Shown: positions 35,166 to 47,566, counted from the stretch's first letter. The stretch: 64,000 bases of DNA from Euonymus europaeus (GCA_963580455.1 OY756961.1:8723001-8787000), one strand, 5' to 3'. The notes: generated by a model from the letters alone, not told the origin. A program made the numbers and translations.

Positions 35166-36302
35166 GGTTTATTACTTTATTTGTTGATGTTTTTTTACAG
35201 TTTACTTATTAATTATTTCATTTGATGATTGAAAATTTTAGAGATTTTATTAGTGCAAAATCTTCAAGGAATGCCAAGTGGATCAACAACACAAGCTTCT
35301 GGCATTGCTTAACAATTATGTTTATGTCATTATGATTGCAGGTATGAAATATTGAAATTTGAAAATTCAAAAAGTTGTAGAATAATGATTAATGTAATAT
35401 CTAATCTATATAATATATATTTCTGTATTCTATAATCTGTAATCTGTTTCTTTGTAATTTGTATTATGTTTCTGGCTTACTGCAAGTCCTCTAAAGTCTA
35501 AATGTCACCTGTCCACTGAAATTATGTATTGCATTTTTGGAATTCTGCACTGCAGTAGTGCATTTATGCAATTCTGCTGTATGCAAGCCAATTTTGCACT
35601 GCTTTTTTGGAACTCTACACTTTATTAATTCTGCAATTCTACAGTGTGCAAGCCAATTTAGATTTCTGCACTGCAATGCATTTGGTATTTGGAATCTGCT
35701 ATTTTGCTGCTTGACTGCTTCTGCCCTGTATCTGTACTTTTCTAGATTTCTTTCTGCTCTCAGTCTGAATCTCAAAATAACAAAATCTGCACTACATTTT
35801 TGCCTTATTGACAGGTACAAGTTGTTGAATTTTTGGAGTCTTTCTGAAGTGTTGTAGCTGCTGCTTTCTCCATATTCCATATTCCATGAGGCATGAGCAA
35901 CTGCAATGAATGAATGAAGACAGAAGATTGGAAGTTGAAACTTTAATGTTTAAATTTTAATTTGATTTGTCAAACATTCTCAAACTTGCACTTTTATTTT
36001 ATTTGAGTACTTATGTCTAATGTGATGTATTTAAATATTTTTAGCATTTGTAAACTTTAATTTCAGTATTTTTTGGTATTTTAAATGAATATTTTGTAAA
36101 ATGTAAACTTTTATTCTTAAATTTTTCTGGCCGATAATATCGGCCGGAAACCATTATTGGCCCGAGTAAAATCGGTTCGCAACCGACAACCGACCCGGAT
36201 TATTCGGGCCGATAATGGTTCCTAAAATTGCACAAATTCGGTTGTCGAGTCGGTTGGATTATCGGCTGATAATCAACCGACCCGACTCGTGCCTAGGCCT
36301 AG
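35166..36302 (+). mobile_element. 3' flank and terminus of the hAT element
   Basis: Downstream of the transposase is a repetitive stretch with CTGCA words (35530-35880), then a GC-richer subterminal block (36127-36302) built from CGGTT/AACCG words that can pair with each other. It ends CGTGCCTAGGCCTAG. Plant hAT elements often have such ends, usually closing GTGCCCACCCCTA. The matching 5' end was not found. Confidence 0.5.
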
Positions 36303-36639
36303 TTTTCAAACAACAAACAAAATGATAATTAGTTATATCTCAGACCCATTAAGTTAACATAACATTTAATTATGCTGCACAATCTTTCATATTATCATAT
36401 TTTCATGTGTGTAAAAGTTAAAACAAATTATAAAGCTTTTACTTTACTCTTTGAAAATTATAATTTCAGGGAAAAAATCAACTTCTAAATAGCCAAATAG
36501 ATTCACAATTATTAGGTTTCATTGATAGCTAGAGATTGGACACCAAATTGCAAAACATGATTTTCTTTCAAACTTTTTACATGTGCTCGTTATGGAATGA
36601 AAACAACTAACTTGAAAAAAAAATATATATATATATATA

Positions 36640-38270
36640 TATTAACTATAAAGATGAGTACATGCAAGTAGATAAATTTTACCAGGTCAGAAACATGATC
36701 AAGTTGCAAAAGTTCATGTGTGGTTTTCTTAGAAGGTAGTAAATGCTTTGTATCTGTTGTTTTATTGTCAATAGTTTCCACAATTGTTTTTTTTTATAAA
36801 ATAGGCTAAGCCTCAAAGCATATATAGATCAAAAGAACCTCACAAGGTGGAGGAAACCAAACACAAGAGTTCAAAACTTTAATTATCCTTCAAGAAGAAA
36901 GCCAAGAAAAGCACAACAAAAACAAGAGGGATACAATACACAAAAACAAAAAAGCTCCACAGCCACGAGATTCCCATATCTTTTAAACTCAAAATCAAAT
37001 GATTAGATCATCCAGGCGATTAACTCCTTCACGGGCTAAAGTATCAACTTGATCATTAAGCTCTATAGATATATGTGTACAACTTCCACAATTGTTTTGA
37101 CTCCAAGTAGATAAGGCACCCTTCCTATATATAATTTCATTAAGAATAAGAAGAGTTTATATTTGATTTTTGTTAGCTTAAGTGAAATAAATATATTAAC
37201 TTTTTTTTATAGAGTATTCTTACATCTTACGAGAAGTCTTGATTCAACAATTTTCAAGTTGAGATATATTCTTGTGACTGAAGTGCTTGATAAAGTAATT
37301 TGTCATGTAATTTTTAATAGTTAAGTATAAACATCAGTGCATATTTTTCTAATCCTTTGTGAGAATGATGTGAAAAAATGGTGAGATTACCTTTAAAAGT
37401 TCTAACAGTCATTGTTGTAAGAACAACGACCAAAGGTTCCTTTTTAGACAATGCAGATGCTTTTTCCTCATCAAATTTTTATGCATTTGAAGCTTAAATT
37501 GTCACTCAAATGTCTGTCATGCCGTATGTGAAAACAATTGTTAGGTGTTAGAGTAAAATTATTAGTATATTATTTTGAATGAAATAGATACAAAAATTTC
37601 TTTCTCTATTGTTCGAATAGTCATTTCTTTAATTGGGACTTGGGAAATATATGTCATTTCCAAAAACATATGTCAATCTTGATATAGATAGAAGATGGTC
37701 AAGCATATCTGCGTCGAAAAAATGTTTTGCACAAATGGTTACTCTAGTTACAAAAATTTTAACATAAATATATCTATATCAATTATGACTAACCTATGAG
37801 ATAAAATCATTGCATATTTGCGATTCCATTTATTTTTCATCTATGAGAGTGAAACTATAAGTAGGGATTTCTGATTTTTGATCTGTCATTTTCTTCACTA
37901 CACTACATGTGCCAATCATTCTTTGCAAATGTAACAATAAAGTTTGCGAATGTGCATATTTCACCCTCATTGATGAGTTCTTTCATTCTAAGGGCATCCT
38001 CTTTTTTTATCGAGCCTTGGAAATCTCTTCTTTGAAATCATAGTTAATATAATATTTGAGAATTGTGGTTTTGAATTCATCACAAGTGAGAAAAATAATT
38101 TTAACATACCTCGTCATCAACTAAAATAAAATCCACTGACATTAGCTCATCAAGCATTGTAGGATTTGTGCAGTCTCATATTTTTGTGACACGCCCAAAT
38201 GTATTTTGGAGCCTTGCTGTCCATCTTGTAATTCTTGTAATGGTATGTAAGCCATGACCTATCCCATCAA
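36640..38270 (-). pseudogene. Helitron-associated RPA-like pseudogene (several exons, decayed)
   Basis: On the minus strand, just downstream of the helicase remains, KKEPLVVVLTTMTVRTFKG ends at a GT (about 37390), which resembles an OB-fold strand pair of replication protein A subunit 1. Nearby are LINEGEICTFANFIVTFAKND (about 37920-37985) and KTTDTKHLLPSKKTTHELLQ (about 36700-36770). Plant Helitrons often carry an RPA70-like gene next to RepHel. Exon borders are uncertain and stops occur. A LINE insertion at 36791-37083 splits one exon. Confidence 0.55.
36791..37083 (-). mobile_element. 5'-truncated LINE, 293 bp, with perfect 15-bp target duplication
   Basis: The 15-mer TTCCACAATTGTTTT lies at 36776-36790 and 37084-37098. 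Between them the minus strand encodes an RNase H tail (VDTLAREGVNRLDDLI, about 37000-37060), then a 3' UTR, and ends in an A-run (T-run at 36787-36795, partly within the duplication). Long exact duplications and heavy 5' truncation are typical of LINE target-primed insertion. The intact duplication suggests a fairly recent event. Confidence 0.88.
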
Positions 38271-38352
38271 TTCCATAAGAATAATAAATTAGTAAATCCA
38301 CTTCTATATTAAGTAAAAAAAGAATACATTAAAAAATGTACCATTGGGGATA

Positions 38353-40773
38353 TTATAGGTCTTCAAAAACCTCGTTATATACAATTTTTTTGTATATAAT
38401 GTTCACTCTTCCATTGAACTTTAATTTTAGTAAAAAATTTAGGACTTTATGCATAAACACACGTGATACAGTTGCATAAAGTTGATCATGTGGAAAGATT
38501 GGTTTTGGCAAATGGAGAATAACTTTAGAAAGTGTTTGTCCTCGACTTTTGTTTATTGTCATGGCATAAAAAAATCGTAATGGAAATTTTCTTCTTTTCA
38601 TCTTGAATGGCCACGTCAATTTAGCAGATTTCATTACTATTCTTGGAATGTATACTCTACTGCTTATATGGCTTCCTAAATTATTGTTGGCTTCAAGAAT
38701 TCTAGCACCTAACTTTGTAATGATAAATCTTATATCATTGCAAAGACCACTATTTTGATTTAGATTTCTTAATTGCATAACAGGTGAGCTAATTTTCAAC
38801 TAAAACTCGTGATTAGGCACACCATTGAATGTTAAGAAATTTAGAAAATCAACTGGATAGAGAACATCAATGTCGTCAGATATATGCCTTATGATCATCT
38901 ACCATAGAATCAAAGCTAGCATACGTCTTTGCTCTGTTGGAATCAATGACAGAATTTAGCAATTCAATTAATCAACAACTGAATTTGTTCCAATTATAAT
39001 AGCTCTTCATATAATGTATCTTGGATCGGAGTAGAAAGATTGCAAGTCATTATGTATTTCAAACGTTATATCTTATATATCTCCTGCTTTAGAAAATACT
39101 TGAAGATTTTCTTGTATTTTAATCCAAGTTGGATACTCTTCTTTATCATTCATTTTTATTGATTCAACTTTTCCTTCACCAATATCTAGAAGCCATTTAG
39201 AAAATGATTCTAATTTAGCTCTCTCATTGTTATTTGGGCTAGATGCAGATAATCTCATCTTTATATGCAAATGAAATATTTTGTAGTGTTTTCATAATTT
39301 TGATCTAACAATGTATGCATTGACTATGTCAAATCTCTAACCTTTGGAAATAACAAGTTATATTTGTCGAAAGTCACCTTCCAAAAGGTACATATCCATC
39401 TTTTGATTCAACACCACCAAAAATATCATTTAAAGACCTATCCAGTGCCTCAAAGCAATCACATTGAGCCATATGAGCTTCATCCCAAAGTATAAGGCTT
39501 GTTTTCTCTAACAAATTAGTAAATTGACTCCCTTTTTTAATATGACATGTTGAGTGATCTTGTATATCTAAGAAAATTTTGAACTTTAAATAAGTTGTTT
39601 TGCCTCTAGGAAGTAATAGAGAAGCAATTCCAAACGAAGCTATAGCAAGAATAATCATTCCTTGTGATCTTAACTGGTTGATGATAGCTTGGTACAAAAG
39701 AGTCTTTCCTTTATCTCCATGTCCACAAATGAAAAACAATTTTGGTACATTGTTTAAAATCGATTACAGAACAATATCATAAATATTTTTTTATTCATTG
39801 TTTAGCTTCTGCTACATTTGTTCAGCATTAACTAAAACTTGCTGCATAGTCAACCTCTTCTTTCAACAAAGTATTGCTCAATTGATAAATCAATATATTA
39901 GAAGGCGTACGAAGATTATACTCAGCAAGAGTGGATTCTTTTTTAGTAATAGTGTATCAATTTCATATTGAAAGTGTTGTAGATGGGCATCAAATAATTT
40001 TTTAAGGTCACTACCTTCACAAAACATGATTATTGTAACAAATAAAGTTCTAAGTTCATGAGATGTTGTCCAATTGACTCATCCAAAGTATCGTGCCATT
40101 TCTGATCATTTCAAGTCAAACCCATTGTAATAAACGCTTCTATGAATGTGGTGTATGTGGTCCCATTAACATTTTTTTTATCAATGAAATTAGTAGCTTT
40201 TTTGACATAAGCAAGCAACATATGTAGATAATAAAGTTCTTCTACAGATGGATGAACATATGAGATAAGTCCGATACAATGTCCTCATTTCCTACAAACC
40301 ACACTTTGTTAACCGCATCCCTTCTTCGAAATGAAATAAATTCAATGTAGGTTAACTTCTAGCATTAGAAGCTACTGTATTGGTGAACATCTGTTTTGTC
40401 AACATTATTTTTTCACACCTAGTTGACAAAGGATTGCACTAACATTCATATCACCTCTAAATATAACATTATTCATTTGAGGTAAATGAATAGTTAGATT
40501 TTGAACTGCTGGATACTTGCAATGAATGTCAAACTCAAAAATTCTCTAAGAAGATTCATATGCATAGACATATCTACAATCAATATATAACATGATTTCA
40601 TCAGTTGTGACTACATCATCTTCAGTCTCAAAATTCTTGTTGGATATATTTTCTTGGAGAACAACTCTTGTTCTATTTGGTCCTTTGTTAATATATTTGA
40701 ATAAGTATTTTATTCATCTCAACTGGTTGCACCACTCAACATTTACACGTGCTTGATATTTTAGTAAAAGGCC
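38353..40773 (-). pseudogene. Helitron RepHel helicase pseudogene (helicase part)
   Basis: On the minus strand the order is LLLKYQARVNVEWCNQL near 40770, YLFKYINKGPNRTRVVL (about 40690), SYVHPSVEELYYLHMLLAYV (about 40210-40270) and LRTLFVTIIMFCEGSDLKKL (about 40010-40060). Next are a PIF1-type Walker A, degenerate as GHGDKGKT, and Walker B LILWDEAHM (39739-39374). Last come RLSASS (39250) and the helicase end, with MQLRNLNQNSGLCN, AMTINKSRGQTLS and LYATVSRV (38799-38353). PIF1-like helicase fused to a rolling-circle Rep nuclease is the Helitron transposase. The Rep part is missing, cut off by the LTR at 40774. Many frameshifts and stops are present. Confidence 0.88.
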
Positions 40774-41949
40774 TGTGAAACCTCGACCCAAAAATGTTAA
40801 GTTTTGGTTAAATCTTTGGGGTGTTAAATTATTGGAAAATGATTTGAGGAGGTTACGGTATCACAAAGAATTATTTGTGTCCGTTTTGGACACAAAATAT
40901 ATAAAATTGAAGCTTAGACTGAGTCGTATGTGAATTTCCAACTTGACACAAAGATAGAACTTTTGGCAATCGATTGCCGAAAAAAGGGGAATGAATGAAG
41001 ATGTAAATTAGGTAGAGTTTTTGGTGATTGATCACCAATATTGAGGGATCGATAGCCATGAACAATAGTGATGTAAATTGGGTAGAGTTTTTGACGAGCG
41101 ATCGCCAATATTGGGGAATCGATCGCCATGAACAATAGTCGCAATTTTTTTCACTTTTTAAACACATTTTTGGTGCAAACAAACCCATTTATAGAGTTGC
41201 CCAAGTAGAGAGAGAAATCTTGAGAGAGAGAGAGTGATTCTTGGTGGATTAAGATTGAGTTTTGGTGGATTTTGGAGGATTAAGCTTGGGTTTTGGTGGA
41301 TTTTGGATGCTCAACAAGATTCAAGGAAGATTTGGTGATTTGAGGAAAGTTTCCTAGAATTTTGAAAAGTTAGGTTTTTGGTTAGATTTTTCCAAACCTT
41401 TGGTTAGTTGGTTTAGATGCTTTTTGAAGTTTGTTAGGGACTTGATTATGGTTGTATATTTAGGTTTTGTTGTTGATTTGGAATAAAGATTCGCTTTGGT
41501 TGGGATTCAAGATTTCGGAGAAATTTATAGAGAGAGAAGGTTAGTTCTTGAATTTTTATGGGGTAATTGTTATTGATGATGTGAAGTTAATAATGTATTG
41601 ATATGATGTGGGTTTTCTATTTTTTCACAAGGTTACATTTGGGGAAAATCGAAACCCTAGAATCGATTTTTTGTTGGTATAGCTTTTGCTTGAATTCGAG
41701 GTTGGAGATTTTAATCCATTATATTTCTACATTCGATCTTGATATCTAAAGAGCATTCAATTCCTTCATTGGTCTTCGTTATTTATGTTCTTGCCTTATT
41801 TGATTCCTAAGGAAGAACAAACTATAAGTTAATTCTTGTTATCTCCAAATTGTTAGATTCATACCCGAATATATGTTCGGTCATATATCGAGCATGAATT
41901 GTTCTTGATCATGCACCATGTATAGTTAATATATATATATATATATATG

Positions 41950-43222
41950 GTCTTGTTCGTACGCGGGATCCCGCATTCCTTTACTTCATGCGGGATCCCG
42001 CTTTGCACCGTCGGATTAATCCGACGGTGCAAAGCTTGACACATATTTTAAAAAAAATTTCTTTATTCATGCCGTAACTCTCCTCTTTTCACTCTCCATC
42101 GGATATCGAGCAGCACCGTCGGAATCCTCTCTCCATCGCATATCGAGCAGCACAGCCTCGCCCATAGTCGGATCTCGAGGTTCTCATCATCTTCGGTCGA
42201 TCTTTCGTGCATGTCTCTACTTTCATCATCTCCGGTGGCGCTATTCTAGATTTGGGTCTTCGACTTTCTTTGTTCTTGAATCTCGACAGCTCAAACTAGA
42301 CCAGGTTCGAACCATTTTTGATTATTTATAAGCAATGCAATATGAAGGAGTCATGCAAATGTACTTGAAAAACCTCTGGATTCAAACACATCATAAAAAA
42401 AAATAAAAAATGACCAATTCATACACTAGCTAGCCAACTTTGGTATAAGCAACTGAAATATTATCAACCAACACAATTATCTTAACCCCAACACAATTAT
42501 CTTAACCAATTGAGTTAACAGAAGCATAACCAATTCTTATTGGCCGAGTCTTAATTTTTGCATAATATATCTCACTTCAAAATCCCAACATAGACATGCA
42601 ACTCACACCATGATCCATAGTTTCATTAATGAAAAAAGGAAAACAACAAAAATGCTATACCTTTGAAGTCAGAGACAGAACCTCACAGACACGAAATACT
42701 CCATATTTAAATTTTCAAGGATACTTTACAATCAGATATGGAAAGAGCCCTAAAAAATTTGATCGATGCTTCCCTACGATTGAACAAAAATGCAATTGTT
42801 TATAAATAATCAAAAAAGGTTCCAACCTGCTCTAGTGGGAGTAGATTAACAGATCGCCATACCAAAGATTTCCATGTTTGAGCTATCGAGATTCAAGAAC
42901 AAAGAAAGTCGAAGACCCAAATCTAGAATAGCGCCACCGGAGATGATGAAAGTAGAGACATGCACGAAAGATCGACCGGAGATGATGAAAACCTCGCGAT
43001 CCGACTATGGGCGAGGCTATGCTGCTCGATATGCGATGGAGAGAGGATTCCGACGGTGCTGCTCGATATCCGATGGAGAGTGAAAAGAGGAGAGTTACGG
43101 CGTGAATAAAGCAATTTTTAAAAAAATATGTGTCAAGCTTTGCACTGTCGGATTAATCTGACGGTGCAAAGCGGGATCCCGCATGAAGTAAAGGAATACA
43201 GGATCCCGCGTACGAACAAGAC
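41950..43222. mobile_element. Foldback element with ~400-bp inverted arms in a (TA)n microsatellite
   Basis: The left arm (41950-42342) and right arm (about 42791-43222) are inverted copies. The outermost 22 bases, beginning GTCTTGTTCGTACGCGGGAT, match perfectly. The arms then agree with scattered differences and one indel of roughly 45 bp in the right arm. A unique AT-rich spacer of about 450 bp separates them. Inside the left arm is a 36-bp perfect palindrome, plus GCGGGATCCCGC palindromes. (TA)n tracts flank both sides (41929-41948 and 43225-43239), so the element sits inside a TA microsatellite, like rice Micron elements. No transposase is present. The open frames in the arms are mirror images of each other and not genes. 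A transcript across it would fold into a long hairpin. Confidence 0.85.
42000..42035. repeat. 36-bp perfect palindrome
   Basis: GCTTTGCACCGTCGGATT is followed immediately by its exact reverse complement, with no loop. The same sequence in the right arm (about 43136-43172) has two base changes, so it is nearly palindromic there. Confidence 0.95.
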
Positions 43223-43806
43223 TGTATATATATATATATTATGACATGTCACTTGCTATGCATTAGAGCTGTTTGAGAAGCTCGAGTATGAACTCGTAAT
43301 TCCCGAAGTATGATTGAATGTCATGTGATTATAGGACGGTAGAGAATTTGAAGATGGATTTCTACCAAGTGATGCCCATGTGAGGCAACACACGGTGATC
43401 TTGAGGGGTCATTCTGATTGAACCTTAATCTTGTGTGGGCGTGAAAAGAGTCTCGCATATGTTATTTCCTCATGAGTAATTATGAATGGTGGCAATGTTC
43501 ATCAATGGATTTTGGTGGGTTCTGAGGCATCCCCCTTTGGGACTCATAGGGAAGAGAGACACAATCTCAGATTTGTTGTTGTATTCGTTGTTGTGGTTTA
43601 TGGTCTGAAGCATATTGTTGCATAGAACCTATCTTTAACATTCGGCTTATAAATATTCTTTTTATTCATCTCTATCCCTATTGAGCCATTGCTCACCTTT
43701 TATTTACTTTTTCTTTTCCCCATAGGTGAATCCGGTTCTGAAACTGGCAATGTGGATATGCAGGACGATCGATGACATGGTTGCCTCCTGCAGTAGTGAA
43801 GGTTGT

Positions 43807-44935
43807 TGTAATACCCCGACCCGAAAGTAACAAAGAAAATATATCGAGAATATTTAAATTGTAAATTCGGGTTCGAAAATATCAAGATTGGATTAAATTT
43901 GACTTAGAATAGGTTAGTCCTTATTTAAATTGGATTAAGTAAACTCTAATATAAACAACTACATATATATAGATACACACATAATATATAATTTATATAT
44001 ATGTATAATATAAGCCCACTTCTGGTGGGCATTTATTGGCCCACCGAAAGCGTGCAAATTTGCCTTTAAATTGGCAAATGTAAATGGGCATTTTGCCCAT
44101 TAACTATAAAAAAAATACAAACAAGAGTTCCAGCATTTCACGCATACCAGTGGAAGTAAAGGAAAAAGAAGAAGAAAGTAACGGGTGTGGTGACTGTGCC
44201 AAGAGAAGAGAGAGAGAAGGAAATAGGGAATGAGACAGAAGGTGATTTTGGCAAGATTAAGGCTCGGAGGTTGATGGATTGGTGATGCTCAACAACATCT
44301 AAGGAGGATTCAAGGAAATATTGGTGATTTTGGTAAGTTTTATAGAGTTTTCCAAAATTCTAGGTTTTGCTAGATTTGCTCAAATCTTCCATATATGAGT
44401 TTAGATGCTATAGGAAGATGATTATATACCTGATTGTTTTTGTTGTTGATTTGGAGTGGAATATCGATTTGGGAGGATTTCAAGTTTGTGAATAAATTTC
44501 TCAAGAGAGAATGTAGGTTTCTTGAATTTATGGAATTGTTAAATGTTTATATGACATTGGGATGGTGTTGTTTATGAAATGTGTTGTGAATTTTTCATAT
44601 GTTAGGTTTGGGAATTCAAAATATGGAATTGGAAATTTTTGATTTTGTGAATTTACGTGGATTTGAGGTAGGGGAATTCTAGCCCAATCTATTTCATTTT
44701 CGACCTCGATATTTAAATTGCAGTTAATTTCTATGGTCTTTCAAATTTTTGTTCTTTCCTTATTTACTCCCTAAGGAAGAACTAACCTAGGGTTATTATC
44801 GTAATTTATAAATTGTTAGATGCATTCCCGATGTGATTGCTTGGTCTTATATCAAGCATGTATGATTCTTGTTCATGCATCATGAATAGTTTATATATAT
44901 ATGTAGGATTCGTATATATATATATATACGAAAAT
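43807..44935 (+). mobile_element. LTR copy B, truncated, head-to-tail with copy A
   Basis: Starts TGTAATACCCCGACCCG immediately where copy A ends and follows copy A's sequence to the (TA)n site near 44910-44935. It corresponds to 40774-41949 of copy A. The remainder of the LTR is missing, replaced by unrelated sequence after the TA run. Confidence 0.65.
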
Positions 44936-45872
44936 TCTCTTGGACGGACTCAAAATACGGACTTCATTCATGCCCGTTCGATACATCTCACGAACCATAA
45001 CTATTCTCGTTTTTTGAGTTTGTCTTCTTCACTCTTGCCTTGCGCCACTCTCTTGTAACTTCGAATATCACGACCCAAACATCATCTTTGTCCATATGCG
45101 AGCTCCGCATACCTGAACCCACCTCTGCTGACCAAGAATGGCGACCCACAAATAGATAGTCGGCAGAGGAAAGGAGTGAATTATATCAACAATCTCTGTC
45201 AATTATTACCTCTAAAAAATGATGAATTTATAGTGAAATGTACTTTTGATTATGAGCTGTGAAATTGAGGTGAAGGATCGATAGCCTATGAAAGTAGATA
45301 AGAGGCTAGCCCCATGGACGAGGAAAAGGCGAAAGCTCTATTAAGCTAGGATGAATCATCTAAGTTCCCTATGGCCGGTTGGAGACACGAAATGGGGGAA
45401 GCGAAAAGATGAAATCAGCCAGCAAGTCGGTCTAACCAGTAACAGTGGAGATTGTTAAAAGCATGGATGAACCTTTTATTCTGTATTCCCCAATAACTTG
45501 CCTTGAGCTGAGAGCAGCGCAAGCCCAATCGATCAGCGCAGGTGAATAGCTCCACAGTCACTGCTTGACTTTGTTGTTACTGTTACAGAGAAAGGGAATC
45601 ACCTTGATACCAAAACCAGATCGAGCCTGAGAACTTCTTGGTCGAAAAGTGTAAGCTTTATTTTGGTAGATCTAATTCCAGCAAGAGAGAGAGGGCAAGG
45701 CAAGTCCTATGAACAAGGGAGAGAGGGCAAGGCGAGACTCTCGAGGCTAGTGGAGAGTTGGGTATATCTACCATCCGATTGATCGTACGGTCCTCACACG
45801 AGTCCGTAAAATCAATCCGAAAGAAGAGGCCGCATGAGAGCATTTATGTATATATATATATATATATATATA
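44936..45872 (-). mobile_element. Unclassified segment with LTR/PBS-like sequence on the minus strand
   Basis: Between two (TA)n tracts (to 44935 and 45849-45872). On the minus strand, AAAATAAAGCTTACAC (a polyadenylation-like word near the end of an LTR) is followed about 50 bases later by TTTGGTATCAAGGTG at about 45600-45613, resembling an initiator-tRNA primer site. No coding frame is supported. It may be the end of a decayed copia LTR and its leader. Confidence 0.35.
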
Positions 45873-45914
45873 TCTCTAGAAGAGACAGTGCAGTGAACCG
45901 TTTCAATGGAAGTT

Positions 45915-47030
45915 TCAGCCTTGTCTAGGACTTGTGCAGGCAGATTCTCCATGAGTTGAGTGAACTTGGTCACCTAGTCTGACAAGGTAGTCACCCGAGT
46001 TGTCAATGCAGTAAGCTGGACTGACACATACGAGGTTATAGGAGCTGGAGGCCCAGTAATAGGACAGCAGGAAAATAACTAGGAACTTTGGCAGTATTAG
46101 GTAGCTTTGAGTAAGAAGACCAATACATGGGTTTAAAATCAAATAGAGGGATATCACTATGCTCATCAGAAACATCAACAAACTTGGCCATTTGGGATTG
46201 ACTATGGGCCCCAATTTGAGCAGAGATTGGAGGTCTAAGAGTCTAGTATAATCAGCTGGAATTCCAACACCTTTTTGGAGGCAAAAATCTTGGTCAAAAT
46301 TACCGCATAAGAAAGCTTGAATGGACGGTTCCTATAGGTTTTAACAGACATGATATGATTGAAAATAAAAAAGACCAGACAAATGGATTTTCCAGTAAAA
46401 ATTGCATGAAGGAAATGACAACACCTGTCAATTAACTCTCCATGGTGTTCAGTGGGTAAAATAGTAAAACATACAAACATATTGAGAATTCAATGATTGG
46501 ACTTAAGGTACTTGTGAGGCAGTTTATCATTCACAAGCTCAAAATCTCCCACACATAGATAATGATGAATGTCAGCCATTGATGGTTCAAATCAAATATG
46601 TCAAAATCAGGGTTAGAAACCATTGCAACATTCAGGATTTCATAAATCAATGAACTTGCGAAAGGAAATTCTACCCCACGAACAAACCCAGTAATAATTC
46701 CTAACTCTTCATCTTCTATCTCCTTAATAGACAGATTCACATAAAATTCCCTAACTATGGTAGGACAAGCAGTACCTGATAGGGCAGCAATAGGAGACCA
46801 TGATCGTGACAGAAGGATATGCGTAATATTCAAATCCTTCAACTCAAAGAAAACAAAATTTCTCTCGGTGCTAAGAGCCCTAGACACGAAGTTCTCAAAA
46901 TAGACAGTCTTAGCATCAAGATCAGAGAAACGATGAAGCAGAGCTTTTTATTTCACCTTTGATTTCTTGACTTTCCTCGATTCTGAACCAGAACCAGAGC
47001 TTCTAGTGAGACGGTTTCATGAAGCCATGG
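45915..47030 (-). pseudogene. Plant retroelement protein ('putative plant transposon protein' domain), broken
   Basis: Minus-strand frames at 46887-46531 and 46480-46235 together read like the plant transposon protein domain found in many retroelement-derived ORFs. The first contains ERNFVFFELKDLNI, then IVREFYVNLSIKEIEDEELG and FVRGVEFPFA. The second contains the conserved tail: a LIDRCCHFLHAIFTGKSI block and FIFNHI. A stop or frameshift separates them, and no further domain follows. The function of this domain is not established. The context, next to a copia-type LTR and primer site, points to a non-autonomous retroelement. Confidence 0.6.
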
Positions 47031-47553
47031 AAGAAAGAGAGATTTGAGAGAAATGAAACATGAACAAGAGAGTAATAAGTGATTCCTCGTGAATATGAAT
47101 CAAGAGGGAGTGGAGTAAGCAAAGAAGTCTTGGGAAGGGAAGAGTCCTAAATATGAAAGATTTCAAATACCCATAAACTCTCTGAAAAATTTGTGGCACA
47201 TTAAAGTCTGACACGAAGTGACAATTCCAATATTATCCTTTGAATTTGAATGATGTAGGCTTGAGAAGATATATAGCAGTGAATAAATGAGGTTACACAA
47301 CAGCTTATTTCTCACTTGGCTTCTATTATCAAATAAATATTCCTCCCTAGATCACTGCTAGGACATCCCAGAGACATAAAAACATATAACGGAGTTCACA
47401 AAACGACTAGACAATCAAGAGAAATTAGTAACATGGATGGAATTTCCAGATTTGATATTCTTGATTCAATAAAATAATACACAGAAAAAGAGAGTTACCA
47501 TAAGTTGTGAACAAGAAATGGACCTATTACTCCATTTTCATAGGCTTGAGATC

Positions 47554-47566
47554 TGATACATGTTAT
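47554..47566 (-). promoter_or_regulatory. Degenerate primer-binding site next to the copia LTR
   Basis: On the minus strand the LTR end (CAATAACA) is followed by TGTATCAGATCTC, close to the TGGTATCAGAGC consensus for initiator tRNA-Met. Confidence 0.45.

Larger units (their letters stand above)
40774..43806 (+). mobile_element. LTR copy A (about 1.76 kb without insert), inserted in the Helitron
   Basis: Starts TGTGAAACCTCGACCC at the Helitron break. It is homologous to LTR copy B at 43807: shared GTTTAGATGCT, TTTTGTTGTTGATTTGGA and CCTAAGGAAGAAC words in the same order. Its 3' third (43223-43806) has the GCTCACC and CATAGGTGAATCCGG-like style of Ty3/gypsy chromovirus LTRs. A foldback element at 41950-43222 interrupts it. 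No protein-coding region is present. Confidence 0.65.

Noticed and set aside
36230..36302. Possible Helitron 3' end (hairpin followed by CTAG)
   Set aside because: Orientation would be plus, opposite to the Helitron genes, and the CGGTT-rich block with CGTGCC closing fits a hAT terminus better.
42874..43083. 69-codon basic open frame
   Set aside because: It lies entirely in an arm of the foldback element, mirrored by a frame on the other arm.
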